The notes under the pieces are model-generated. The model did not search any database. It was not told where the DNA came from and was given only the letters and a program-made list of their open reading frames with translations. This document shows positions 1 through 8,100 of a stretch of DNA of 38,412 nt, piece by piece. The DNA lies in the IMG/VR virus record IMGVR_UViG_3300025000_000239, positions 1-38,412 of that record; one strand, written 5' to 3'. The DNA is from a virus. A program made the position numbers and the translations under genes. How positions within the stretch are numbered: the stretch's first letter is position 1; every line of letters begins with the position of its first letter.

Positions 1-2
1 CC

Positions 3-788
3 CCCCCCCGCCGTGAAAACAGTACCTTTGTGCTCAGCGGCTTGTTGCACTGCCCGCGCTGCGGCTCCCTGATGAACGGCATGAGCGTGCGCTCCCGCAA
101 GTCCGGACTTTTCGAGTATTACCACTGCAGCAACGCCAACAGCAGGCTCGAATGCGACGCCAAACGCATCCCCAAAGCCACCGTCGAAAACGCCATCATC
201 GAGAAGATCCTCGAATATGTACTGGATCCGCGCGTCATCCACGAACGCGATAAAGAGCTGGCGCTTTCTCAGACGGATAATGTCGAAACAGTGAAAAAGG
301 AAATTGAGCGCGTGATCACCAGGATCAAGAACAACGACCGCAAACGCGCCAACCTGGCCAACAGGATCGCTGAGGCGAATAGTCCCCCTGCCTCATTGAT
401 GGACCTGCTTGGGGATCTTGAAAAAGAGAAGATCGAGCTGCAGCAACAACTGGCACGAATGCGCTCGATCCAGAACAAGGAGACTGTGTTCATTCGTGAA
501 CCCGCGGATATTGAAAAGTTATCCAGGCAATTCCAGCGTATATTGACCTCCGATGACCTCGAGAAACGCAGATCCGCCGTTCGCCAGATCGTCAACCGCG
601 TGGCCGCTGAGCGTGATGGCAAATTCGTGCGCGGAATTGTGAGCTTCTATAATCCTACCGATAAAAAGGGTGGATTTATGCCTATGGAGCGAAGTACCGT
701 GGAGGCACCTTACCATAGGCATAAAACTTACACCTTCGAGTTCTGTGTCAAAATCAAACAAAAGAGCCGCTCTTCAGCGGCTCTTTAA
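3..788 (+). CDS. int: Large serine recombinase (integrase), C-terminal part; continues from 37426-38412 across the circle join
   Basis: This is the 3' part of the phage integrase. Its first codons duplicate the window end, so the protein reads on from 37426 with a total of about 547 residues. The zinc beta-ribbon is visible as HCPRCG, then YYHCSN and ECDAK (Cys 303, 306, 328 and 337 of the joined protein). A long charged coiled coil follows at about 375-450, the expected order for large serine recombinases that integrate phage DNA at att sites without accessory factors. The last 11 codons form the arm of a terminator hairpin. A perfect inverted repeat that may be attP lies at 675-725, within residues about 511-527. 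The C-runs at bases 1-5 differ from the other copy and are probably contig-end noise. Family assignment is firm; the attP role is inference. Confidence 0.93.
   Translation, partial: PPRRENSTFVLSGLLHCPRCGSLMNGMSVRSRKSGLFEYYHCSNANSRLECDAKRIPKATVENAIIEKILEYVLDPRVIHERDKELALSQTDNVETVKKEIERVITRIKNNDRKRANLANRIAEANSPPASLMDLLGDLEKEKIELQQQLARMRSIQNKETVFIREPADIEKLSRQFQRILTSDDLEKRRSAVRQIVNRVAAERDGKFVRGIVSFYNPTDKKGGFMPMERSTVEAPYHRHKTYTFEFCVKIKQKSRSSAAL
6..131. repeat. Terminal direct repeat, left copy (circular overlap)
   Basis: These bases are identical to 38287-38412 (126 bp), and the serine recombinase frame is preserved across the overlap. This is the usual mark of a circular or circularly permuted genome assembled as a linear contig. 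Removing one copy gives about 38286 bp. Bases 1-5 are all C and do not match the other copy. Confidence 0.95.
675..725. repeat. Perfect 13-bp inverted repeat with 25-bp spacer; candidate attP
   Basis: TTTATGCCTATGG (675-687) is the exact reverse complement of 713-725. The element spans 51 bp and is centred on base 700. Large serine recombinases use attP sites of about 50 bp in which outer inverted motifs, bound by the zinc-ribbon domain, lie roughly 13-25 bp from the crossover dinucleotide. The arms here sit exactly in that range, and the element lies next to the end of the integrase gene. An RNA hairpin without an att role is the main alternative. Confidence 0.5.
761..786. terminator. Bidirectional intrinsic terminator between integrase and lysin
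   Basis: An 11-bp perfect stem (AAAGAGCCGCT / AGCGGCTCTTT) has a CTTC loop. It lies between convergent genes and overlaps the integrase stop codon. Read on the minus strand it is followed by a T-rich tail (TTTTGTTTGATTTT), which fits the end of the late transcript. On the plus strand the stem itself ends in CTCTTTAATT. Confidence 0.85.
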
Positions 789-805
789 TTACACCTGACC
801 TCACT

Positions 806-2359
806 TTAATGCAAATCCGGATGAGCCTGCCATAGTTTTTCAAGCTTCTGCTGATCGGTAACCACAACGCCGCTGAAACTGTACGTGCAAACATGATAGA
901 TTTTCTTGAGCGGGTCGCCGTACAGCTCCTCAAACCGCACAAGCTGACCGTTCCTTGGGTCAATGATGATATAGGAACCGCCCTCTTTCCCTACGACAAT
1001 CACCCAATGCTGCTCAATATACGGAGTCGACGGCACATAATCCACATTGATAATTACGGGTACACCTTTCAGAAGTGTTTCGTCGATCTTGTCCAACTGC
1101 GCGCCAACATACCTGTTTGTGAACTTAAGCCGAGGATAAAGCCGCTCCAGCGAATCCCACACGAACAGGTTGACGCTGGCATAGCCCGCGTTATTTTTCA
1201 ACCAGGTATTCAGCCTGGCAGGATCTGTATCGAATCCGAGATATTTCAGCATCATTGAAGCACAGGTGATCAGGCAGCCATATCCGCCAATGGTACTGGT
1301 GCTGGTGCCAAGTTGGATATTTGCCCAACGCGGATCCTTCTGCGAAAACGGCTCAACCTTCAGCACGTTGGTCATATCAATGGGATCCGGCACTACCAGT
1401 GGAATGCGCTCGATGTACACCCCCGTTCCCTCACGCTCGGCAACCCATTTTCCCGTCCCGATCCGCAGCCAGTCTCCGCTGACCTCGTAAACGGGCAGAA
1501 TGTTTCCATAATAAACGTCGCCAATATCTGTGAAGGTTTTGCCTGCCCCGCTTCGAATGTTGATTTTCTGAACAATTACCTTTGCCTGGAATAACATTTT
1601 TTCCTCCGCTTGAACTGGTGCCTGCCCGCTTGCGAATAGATCAAAGTCCGCCTTCGACTTCATCCAGATGTTCAGATCCAGCGCCTTTGATGCAACCCCA
1701 TAACTCAAGCCGTCACCCGTGCCGTTGCCGTCTATGTCGCCATGGCTGGCATACTGCCAGATGTAGGGCGCTTTCCAGCCCTTGCTTATGACCGAATCGA
1801 TCACCTTTTGGAGAGTTACGATCTCGGTGTACCAGGCAACCCACAGCGGACGGTCCCGGAATCTCACTGAAAATTGATCGAGTAATCCGAGCGAACAATA
1901 AGCGCCGTTCCTTTTACCAGTTAGGAAGTCGAGCTCCGCAAAGAACCCGTCCATTATTTCTTCAACCCTCGCCCAGCAGGTGGTGATGGCTGGGGAGTAG
2001 GATGTGCCCCCGCTTTCAATGTCCAGGAAAGCAATTACGTTATCATTATCGGTTTTCGTCAGATCGTATACTTTCCGCGCCTGCACGCGACCCCATTCCT
2101 CATTACTCATGCCAAATACCGCGGAGCTCGGGTTGTACCAGTTGGAGTAATAATCCAGGTAGTGATATGCGAATCTCAATGCCCGACCCTTTAGCCCGTC
2201 CCAATTCCTCACAAAGCGATAATCCGGAGTTTTGCCATAGCTCGACCTGATCCCAAAGAAATCAGATTGTGTATCATCCAGCGCGTCATAATTCACCAGG
2301 CCCTGGAACTGGCTGATATCTATCCCATTGATCGGATAATCTGCAAATTTCATTCCCAT
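806..2359 (-). CDS. Modular endolysin: GH25 muramidase, SH3 domain, C39-like peptidase
   Basis: This 517-residue cell-wall lysin appears to carry two catalytic domains. Residues 1-240 look like glycoside hydrolase family 25, with GIDISQFQG near the start (Asp14), the FLDIE acid pair (Asp113, Glu115) and WQYASHGDIDGNG. Residues 255-318 form an SH3-like binding module (INIRSGAG, VYEVSGDWLRI). Residues 335-500 resemble a C39-like cysteine peptidase, with QKDPRWANIQLG, GYGCLITCASMM (Cys362), EQHWVIVVG (His451) and IIIDPRNG (Asp467). No signal peptide is visible, so release needs a holin. It is the last gene of the late operon. AAAGG, supplied by the upstream gene end, lies about 8 nt before the chosen ATG. 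A Met two codons later is an alternative start. Confidence 0.9.
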   Translation of the reverse strand: MGMKFADYPINGIDISQFQGLVNYDALDDTQSDFFGIRSSYGKTPDYRFVRNWDGLKGRALRFAYHYLDYYSNWYNPSSAVFGMSNEEWGRVQARKVYDLTKTDNDNVIAFLDIESGGTSYSPAITTCWARVEEIMDGFFAELDFLTGKRNGAYCSLGLLDQFSVRFRDRPLWVAWYTEIVTLQKVIDSVISKGWKAPYIWQYASHGDIDGNGTGDGLSYGVASKALDLNIWMKSKADFDLFASGQAPVQAEEKMLFQAKVIVQKINIRSGAGKTFTDIGDVYYGNILPVYEVSGDWLRIGTGKWVAEREGTGVYIERIPLVVPDPIDMTNVLKVEPFSQKDPRWANIQLGTSTSTIGGYGCLITCASMMLKYLGFDTDPARLNTWLKNNAGYASVNLFVWDSLERLYPRLKFTNRYVGAQLDKIDETLLKGVPVIINVDYVPSTPYIEQHWVIVVGKEGGSYIIIDPRNGQLVRFEELYGDPLKKIYHVCTYSFSGVVVTDQQKLEKLWQAHPDLH

Positions 2360-2360
2360 T

Positions 2361-3383
2361 TCATTTTCCTTTCAGTTTCAAATAGTCTTTCATGGCGTCC
2401 AGCTCTTTCCACTCGCGGTCCTTGCTGGTGAGATCGTTGTAGATCTTATACATCTCACTCGATTTCCATCCCATCAGCTCAACGATCAGATCACTCGGCA
2501 GCCCCATCCGGGTGAGAAACGTCACCGTGTAATGTCTGAAGGCGTGTGCATACAAATTCACACCTAAAAACGCTTCCCATTCCGGGATCCAGTTCCGAAT
2601 TGTCGATGTGTTTGCTGGTACACCATCGTGCCTGATGAACAGGTAGTTGTGCAATTGTCCAGTTTGGCGCAGGATCTCCTCCCGCTCGGCCATCCACGCC
2701 GTGTAATACTTCTCGAATATTGACTTGATGATGTATTTGTATTTCAGCGCGCCGCTTTTTGTCCTGCCTTTAGTCTTGATCATTTCGGTGGTCTCGATAA
2801 AAACGCCGGAGTAAACCAGGTTATTCATGTCGATGATATCCGTCCGGAACCGGATCAGCTCACTGGCTCTCGCGCCGCTTGCAACAGCCAGCGCCACCAG
2901 GCAGGCTTCCTGGTTTCGATTAGTGTCTACCAGGTGCTGCAGTAATTGGTTCACTTGGTTCTCCGAGAGGATCGTCTTCTCCCTGACAGCACTCAACGGC
3001 ATGGTATCAATGACCTTCAGTATCGCATTCCGAAAAGAGGGATACATATCATCCAGGTACTTCTCGATGAAATTACTCATGGAAGAGAGGCAGGACCGCA
3101 TCCGGTTGAACCTGGCGGAATTCCACTGCAGATTATTCACGCAAAAATTGAAATACTCAGCGAATTCCAGCTTGCGGATATCCACGAAGAACTTATTCTC
3201 CAGGTGATCCAGCACATACACAAAGAAAATGTTTAGATCTGACCGGTATCCATCCACGGTTCCTGTTGCGGACCTGATATCCTTTTCACGCAAAAAACTT
3301 TCCATCAAGCTGATATTCTGCGGATTGATCCTCGCCATTTTTTCCGGAGTCGTGGTCACATTTCGGATCGTTGCTCTGCTCAT
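2361..3383 (-). CDS. Tyrosine site-specific recombinase (phage integrase family)
   Basis: This 340-residue protein has the full-length fold of lambda-integrase-type enzymes: a SAM-like N-terminal domain (about 25-120) and a catalytic domain. The catalytic set reads Arg172 (SGARASELIRF), a Lys near 205-209, His280-x-x-Arg283 (HAFRHY), Trp306 in the usual third His position (MGWKSSE) and the nucleophile Tyr315 nine residues later. Trp at that position occurs in active members of the family. The gene lies within the late operon between the receptor-binding-like genes and the lysin, almost without gaps (21 bp and 1 bp). This is an odd place for an integrase. A role in tail-cassette rearrangement is possible but not shown. 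AAGGG precedes the ATG. Confidence 0.92.
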   Translation of the reverse strand: MSRATIRNVTTTPEKMARINPQNISLMESFLREKDIRSATGTVDGYRSDLNIFFVYVLDHLENKFFVDIRKLEFAEYFNFCVNNLQWNSARFNRMRSCLSSMSNFIEKYLDDMYPSFRNAILKVIDTMPLSAVREKTILSENQVNQLLQHLVDTNRNQEACLVALAVASGARASELIRFRTDIIDMNNLVYSGVFIETTEMIKTKGRTKSGALKYKYIIKSIFEKYYTAWMAEREEILRQTGQLHNYLFIRHDGVPANTSTIRNWIPEWEAFLGVNLYAHAFRHYTVTFLTRMGLPSDLIVELMGWKSSEMYKIYNDLTSKDREWKELDAMKDYLKLKGK

Positions 3384-3404
3384 TTTCCCTTTTTAATGAC
3401 TATT

Positions 3405-4262
3405 TTATGGGGTATACCAAATACCCTCATTACCAGCACTCAGAATAAATTTCCCATTGTAACTATGCCTAGAAATGTATTTATGAGTATCTGTTCCTGT
3501 ATAAAGTTGCGCCCAGACAGACCCATCATATACAAAAAAGCTTGTTGTCGCCTCGTGTTCATTTGAGCAACCAAAAAACACCTTGTCGCCGCTTTCACCA
3601 GCACAATAAATCGGATTATCTGCTCCAGCTGGAAGGTCAAAAATCTCCTCCAGTGTTATTGACACACCACCATCATCTTGGAAACGGTAAATCTTGTTGT
3701 TTCCTGGCGTGGTATCTGTGCCAACATAGATGTATCCGTGATTAAATGCAAAGGCGATTAGTTGAGGCCCACCAGTAAGGACTACCGCCCACGTTTCTCC
3801 TGCGTCCTTTGAGCGTATAATAGCGTCTGCGGTTGGGTCGCCTAGTGTGGCATAAATCCAGCCTGTAGCGGGGTCTACACGTAAATCGTGGATGTGGTCT
3901 TGAGAGCCCACGCCTAAGTCGGCAGAGAATTTTTCAACCCACGTAACACCGTTGTCGCTACTCTTCCAAATTCTAGACTTTCCGGCATTTAACCTTGAGT
4001 ACTCACCAGCATAAATATTTCCAGATAAATCCTCGTCCATACCCCAAATACAAGTGTTTTCGTCCATTTCAAGTACACGTTGACCAGTCAAAACATCGTA
4101 AATACCAGGGGCAGTACAAAATGCAGACGCAAACACCTTTCCACTGGCAGTACAAAATATGCGGTGAATTACCACTGCGCCATCAAACGTCATAGCTATT
4201 GTCCAAAAAGTACCGTCTTCTGACTTAATCACATTACCATCTCTACCGCAATAAATTGTCAT
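3405..4262 (-). CDS. BNR/Asp-box beta-propeller protein, probable receptor-binding tail protein
   Basis: This 285-residue protein has sialidase-type Asp boxes: SSDNGVTW at 101-108, SKDAGETW at 151-158 and a weaker SEDGTFW at 14-20. They are spaced like blades of a beta-propeller (the BNR and plant PSII-stability-factor folds). No signal peptide or membrane segment is seen. It sits downstream of tail tip genes in the late operon, where phages keep host-recognition genes, so a role as the distal sugar- or protein-binding part of the tail is inferred. By eye its base composition is clearly more AT-rich than the tail genes before it, suggesting separate acquisition. Its ATG overlaps, as ATGA, the end of a shifted reading frame from the gene upstream. 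Confidence 0.65.
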   Translation of the reverse strand: MTIYCGRDGNVIKSEDGTFWTIAMTFDGAVVIHRIFCTASGKVFASAFCTAPGIYDVLTGQRVLEMDENTCIWGMDEDLSGNIYAGEYSRLNAGKSRIWKSSDNGVTWVEKFSADLGVGSQDHIHDLRVDPATGWIYATLGDPTADAIIRSKDAGETWAVVLTGGPQLIAFAFNHGYIYVGTDTTPGNNKIYRFQDDGGVSITLEEIFDLPAGADNPIYCAGESGDKVFFGCSNEHEATTSFFVYDGSVWAQLYTGTDTHKYISRHSYNGKFILSAGNEGIWYTP

Positions 4263-4308
4263 GGTGTCACATCCGATGCTCCTACAGGGAAGGCGAGAAG
4301 GCCGCCGC

Positions 4309-4974
4309 CTAAGTAGGGTTTATGGATTCCATCACTCTTGGCATATATGCAGTAATGTCAGTATTGTAAAACGCAATGTGGCTAATACTCCCAGCAAAGA
4401 AATTCACCGTACCTGGAGTTCCCAGATAGTGCATACACCCGATATAAATACTTCTACCGCTGCCAGCTGCCGCGGTAATTGTTCCAGCCTCCTGCATACT
4501 ATTCCTAAAGGCATTTGCCCCGGCTATTCCTAATGTGCCAGAAAGCAATTTTGGCGTTTTCGCTAAGCCAGTATTGCCCCCATTGATATAAGTAACCGCA
4601 TTACCAGCGTTGTCCGGTATAATAAAAAACCCATAGCCACCATCGTAACTACCAAATGGTCTACCGTTGTTTGTCATACTGGCAAATTTAATAACCGCAC
4701 TCCAACTTTGTGCAGCTCCGTTGGTTATTCCTGTAACTAAGTAGTTTGCGATTCCATCAAACGTCCATCCTACAGCCGCATCAAACGCTGGTGGACTTGG
4801 CGCTGTTAGGTCATAAGTACCAGGGTTTGCAATATTGATATAACTCGCAGCTATATCTATCGCTCCAATAGGCTTATACGCAGCGACACAATTGGCAGCA
4901 GGAACTCCACCAGCCAAATACCACGGAATCGCCTTCTTCCCCGCAATCTGCGTTACAAATCGTCTAATGTCCAT
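4309..4974 (-). CDS. LamG/concanavalin-like tail protein; 3' end may be frameshifted
   Basis: This 221-residue protein resembles a laminin-G/concanavalin A-like jelly roll: GWTFDGIANYLVTG near the middle, then WSAVIKF, and GSISHIAFYNTDIT near the end. These are the beta strands typical of LamG domains in phage tail and adhesion proteins. It ends at TAG (4309-4311). The -1 frame stays open from the last dozen codons through PYLGGGLLAFPVGASDVTP to a TGA at 4259-4261 that overlaps the ATG of the next gene. The real product may therefore be about 17 residues longer, through an indel or ribosomal slippage at A AAC CCT (4315-4321). GAGG precedes the chosen ATG. It is AT-rich like its downstream neighbour. 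A receptor-binding role is inferred. Confidence 0.62.
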   Translation of the reverse strand: MDIRRFVTQIAGKKAIPWYLAGGVPAANCVAAYKPIGAIDIAASYINIANPGTYDLTAPSPPAFDAAVGWTFDGIANYLVTGITNGAAQSWSAVIKFASMTNNGRPFGSYDGGYGFFIIPDNAGNAVTYINGGNTGLAKTPKLLSGTLGIAGANAFRNSMQEAGTITAAAGSGRSIYIGCMHYLGTPGTVNFFAGSISHIAFYNTDITAYMPRVMESINPT

Positions 4975-5022
4975 ACGCCCTCACGCACACTTCATCGGTA
5001 TAAAATTCTAATTTCCCGTTCA

Positions 5023-5310
5023 TCAGACCTTCACGGCGCGGATCTTATTCCCGTTCACATCCGCATCAAAATCCAGCGAGCTCAGGCTCTCAACTGCCAC
5101 CACCATTACCTCCCCAACATTCAGCGGAAACCCCTTGGTGGCCTTGGTCTCCCCATGAAACATGAACCACACCGTATCCGTGTTATCCGGGTCGCTCTTC
5201 AACATCCATCCGCCCGGATTGGACTTTGCCGGACCCTGTACCGGTGTCCCGGCCGCAGCCACTGTGATCAACTGGGTAAAATCTGCATCAACATTAATTA
5301 GTAAAGCCAT
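5023..5310 (-). CDS. Small tail-region protein of unknown function
   Basis: The 95-residue protein begins MALLINVDADFTQLITV. I chose this start because AGGAGG lies just upstream (about 5315-5321); the frame extends nine codons further up but without a ribosome site. The sequence is beta-rich (GGWMLKSDP, TVWFMFHGETKA, GEVMVVAVESLSSLDF) with no recognised motif. Its position between the tail-tip fibre gene and the LamG protein suggests a small tail accessory or fibre-associated protein. The 75-bp leader contains a TGCCC-AAAAAC-GGGCA hairpin directly before the ribosome site, similar in plan to the leaders at 14054 and 14952. Confidence 0.65.
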   Translation of the reverse strand: MALLINVDADFTQLITVAAAGTPVQGPAKSNPGGWMLKSDPDNTDTVWFMFHGETKATKGFPLNVGEVMVVAVESLSSLDFDADVNGNKIRAVKV

Positions 5311-5385
5311 TTTTTCCTCCTGCCCGTTTTTGGGCATCCAGGCTAGGCACGGCGTGCGTATCCCGGATTCAAAATAGGTTATTTC

Positions 5386-6930
5386 CTACACAATACTCGT
5401 GATCAATCCGTTCGTCACGGTAACGGTCTTGCCATCCACAGTCGTAAAGCTCCCTGTTGCCCCGCCCGGAGGCGCAGCAAACGTGCCATCCGCGCGCAGA
5501 AAATCACTCGTTCCTCCCGGGAATTTCTTCATCAGCCCGTGTTTGCTCGTGCTGGCATCCAGATCCGTGTTGTCATCCGGCGCCGCCATGTCATCCAGTT
5601 TGATCGCGTCCCCCCCGCCACTCTGATGAGTGCTGGCATGTACTGGCAGATCATTCGTGAATTCGATTTGATCATTCGCCAGGCTGTATTTCAACAACTG
5701 CCCGTCACTCTTGGTAAGCGGATTATCCAGCGCAACCCCGTTCAATTTCATCACGGCAGGCGCATTCAGCGTCCCGCCCAGGTCCCCCGCCAGTGGTCTG
5801 GAGCTGTGAGCGGTTGCATCCGCGTCATGCGCATCCACAGCCACATTTCCCTCCGAAGGTGCAGAGCTGGTGCCCCCGCCCAGGCTGCCGTTGGCGATCT
5901 TGCGCATCGCGATCGCGGTTCTCAATTCCTGTTCCAGTTTGATCGAATTCAGCGTGAGTGTCACGTTGGCATACTTTTTATCGGTTTGCCACTCCAGTTC
6001 AGCCCCGCGTACGCGGTAACTGCTTGGCACCGCGCCATCTCCCCAATCCACCCCGATCCAATCCCCAACCTGGTAATCCTCTCCATAACGCGGAGGATTT
6101 GCCCCATCATCCAGCTTGACCGTGATCGAGTGTACCGGGTCCTTCCTGGCTGCCAGCTCCGCGCCTGCCAGTATCAGCGCGCTCCCGGAACTGGGCGCGT
6201 TCCCCGCCTGGAAGAAAGTTTCCCGCCTGCGATAAGTTGTGATCGATGCCGCATCCGTAGCCGTGGTGATCCCCGCCTGGTAGGAAACCAGATACGCATT
6301 TTTCAGCGCCGAGCTTTCACGTGCTTCGCTCAGTTGCTGCGCGTTGAGACCCATCCTCACCACCACGCTGTCGCCTCTATCAATCCCGTTGGCTGTGCCG
6401 TACACGTACAGCACGTAATCCCCGATCACCCAGTCAAACACCAGCCGGAATTCCAGCCCAAGTTCCGAGAATTGCCGCGCCACATCCAGCAGAGACGTTC
6501 CTGTGCTGAGCGTAATTGTGGTCGAATCCGTCCACAGGTCCCCGTTGCTGTCTTCTATGGCCGAGAATTCCGTGCGCATCGCCGGGAAACACCCGCGCGC
6601 CTTGGCTTCTGTGATCAGTGTCAGCAGGATCGCGCCCATCCTCTCCGCGGTGAAGGTACGGCTGGTGTCGGTGGTGGACCACACGATCGCGTCATCCAGT
6701 ACCGCCAGCCCGCCCCTGCCCGATACCTTTTTCCACTGCCCGCTGCGGTCACCGCTGGCGGCAATATCATCCACGATGTTTTCAATAAAGAAACCGCCGC
6801 TTCCTATGGGTGCGCCGCGATACGCCATCTTGATCAGGCGCCCGCTGGTGAGCTCAACCGCATCCGGATCATTCAAATTGATGCTGATCTCCCCGGTATC
6901 CGGTTCATTCATAACCATGCTGAAACGCAT
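5386..6930 (-). CDS. Tail tip/hub protein (ReqiPepy6 gp37-like) with fibre-like C-terminus
   Basis: This 514-residue protein starts MRFSMVMNEPDTGEISINL and has WKKVSGRGGLAVLDDAIVW and an LLDVARQFSELGLEFRL region, which match the Siphovirus ReqiPepy6 gp37-like tail family. That family corresponds in place to the baseplate hub or tail-associated lysin position. After about residue 345 it changes to low-complexity fibre sequence (HDADATAHSSRPLAGDL, HASTHQSGGGDAI, FLRADGTFAAPPGG), typical of phage fibre stalks. It probably links the tail tip to the receptor-binding proteins encoded next. Its ATG overlaps the previous stop by one base (TAATG). Family assignment is by motif resemblance only. Confidence 0.75.
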   Translation of the reverse strand: MRFSMVMNEPDTGEISINLNDPDAVELTSGRLIKMAYRGAPIGSGGFFIENIVDDIAASGDRSGQWKKVSGRGGLAVLDDAIVWSTTDTSRTFTAERMGAILLTLITEAKARGCFPAMRTEFSAIEDSNGDLWTDSTTITLSTGTSLLDVARQFSELGLEFRLVFDWVIGDYVLYVYGTANGIDRGDSVVVRMGLNAQQLSEARESSALKNAYLVSYQAGITTATDAASITTYRRRETFFQAGNAPSSGSALILAGAELAARKDPVHSITVKLDDGANPPRYGEDYQVGDWIGVDWGDGAVPSSYRVRGAELEWQTDKKYANVTLTLNSIKLEQELRTAIAMRKIANGSLGGGTSSAPSEGNVAVDAHDADATAHSSRPLAGDLGGTLNAPAVMKLNGVALDNPLTKSDGQLLKYSLANDQIEFTNDLPVHASTHQSGGGDAIKLDDMAAPDDNTDLDASTSKHGLMKKFPGGTSDFLRADGTFAAPPGGATGSFTTVDGKTVTVTNGLITSIV

Positions 6931-7211
6931 TATTTTCCCCTCAGCACACGCAGGATATCGATTAAGTTATTTTCGATTAGCTGGATCTCGATCGGGTCAT
7001 CCGGTAAGCCTCTCAAAGCCACCGCCAGGTAGGCATACAGCGCCCGTGCCAGCAGGATGGAGTACACGCCCACGTTCCATACCGCGTGCAGCCCCCGCCC
7101 TGCATAAGCCGTAAACACGCCCACATTCCAAACGGCGTGCACCGCCCTGGCGTCAACTGAAGTCGCGCCGGATCCGGTATTCCAAACTGCGTAAAGCGCC
7201 CGGTCGCCCAT
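6930..7211 (-). CDS. Small repeat-containing tail protein
   Basis: This 93-residue protein contains three copies of a short motif, ALYAVWNTG, AVHAVWNVG and GLHAVWNVG, then a degenerate ALYAYLAVA. These are 16-20 residues apart and are followed by a helical tail (IQLIENNLIDILRVL). The ATG at 7211 overlaps the previous stop (TAATG) with TAGGAG about 10 nt upstream. A GTG three codons earlier is possible but has almost no spacing to that site. I do not recognise the family. Lying between two tail-tip genes and strictly co-transcribed, it is probably a minor tail component. Confidence 0.65.
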   Translation of the reverse strand: MGDRALYAVWNTGSGATSVDARAVHAVWNVGVFTAYAGRGLHAVWNVGVYSILLARALYAYLAVALRGLPDDPIEIQLIENNLIDILRVLRGK

Positions 7212-8086
7212 TATGTCCACGCTCCTACTACGGCCTTGATCGGTGCGCGCATTGGTCCCAGCGGCGTTGGCGGCGCCAGCGTTTCACACTTCACATAAAT
7301 GATCGAGCTGGATGTAGCCGGTGCCAGGCTGGCAAATGTTTTTGAAGTTGTCCACGGTCCGCCCACTGCATCCGAAACCCGGATGTTATCCACTGGATCC
7401 ACCACCGTCACCACCAGGTTGCTGGCGGTCAGTGTCGCGCTGCTATTGCGCACTTTGATCTGGCGTATCACGCTCGTACCTGCCGGGCGGTCGCCAAAAT
7501 CCAATGGTGAAGAAAATTCTGCATCCGCGTCCTCGGCATCCAAAAAGAGAATGTCATTCGGGGTCTGCCCTGCGGTTTTATGACCATAAATGTGCAGCAC
7601 ACACAGCCCATCAGAATAAAACCCGCTGCCCGTTATATTGGCGGCAAATCGGATCGCTTTTACCCCGGCCAATCCCGTGAACGTTTTAAGTCCCTTGCGC
7701 CAATCATCCAGCAGCAAAGTGTTTGGCGGATACCCGGCGGTCATCGTGGCGTCCACCCAGGTGCCGTCCACCCCATTGGTTGTGTCCGCACTCCCCTGTA
7801 AATTAGTCATGGACTGCGCTTGTATGGCTCCGCTGGTTGCGATCGATTGCAGGACGCTGAAAATTGCGCTGATATCACGCAGTTCGGGGAAGAACACCAC
7901 CACATTTCCGGGGTAGTTGAGTACGGAGCTTCCCCAGTTCACCGCTGTAAAATTTATATCGTTGATCTCCAGCATCTCCGCTGCGGAGAACGTCTTGAGC
8001 ACCCCTAATGTTGTCGACATGAAAACCACCACAGATCCATCAATGTGGTAGGGTATCGCTCGGTCTGGTATCGCTGAATATGGCAT
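7211..8086 (-). CDS. Minor tail protein, unknown family
   Basis: This 291-residue beta-rich protein has no membrane segment or enzyme motif. The N-terminal half resembles a globular structural domain (VVFFPELRDISAIFSVLQSIATSGAI). The C-terminal half has an Ig-like look (FGDRPAGTSVIRQIKVRNSSATLTASNLVVTV), the strand pattern of abnormal-spindle or immunoglobulin-type domains found in tail proteins. It follows the distal tail gene and precedes the hub, so it is probably a tail-tip or tube-decorating protein. GAGAGGT stands 5 nt before the ATG. Confidence 0.7.
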   Translation of the reverse strand: MPYSAIPDRAIPYHIDGSVVVFMSTTLGVLKTFSAAEMLEINDINFTAVNWGSSVLNYPGNVVVFFPELRDISAIFSVLQSIATSGAIQAQSMTNLQGSADTTNGVDGTWVDATMTAGYPPNTLLLDDWRKGLKTFTGLAGVKAIRFAANITGSGFYSDGLCVLHIYGHKTAGQTPNDILFLDAEDADAEFSSPLDFGDRPAGTSVIRQIKVRNSSATLTASNLVVTVVDPVDNIRVSDAVGGPWTTSKTFASLAPATSSSIIYVKCETLAPPTPLGPMRAPIKAVVGAWT

Positions 8087-8100
8087 AACTTACCTCTCTC

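Noticed and set aside
4963-5024. 19-codon frame (MNGKLEFYTDEVC...) between the 5023 and 4309 genes
   Set aside because: It overlaps both neighbours in an operon-like way and has AAGG upstream, but is too short to claim without conservation.
5539-7032. 497-codon plus-strand open frame
   Set aside because: Lies opposite the tail hub gene, has no ribosome site and an unlikely residue mix (His, Arg, Pro rich); it mirrors the minus-strand codon use.
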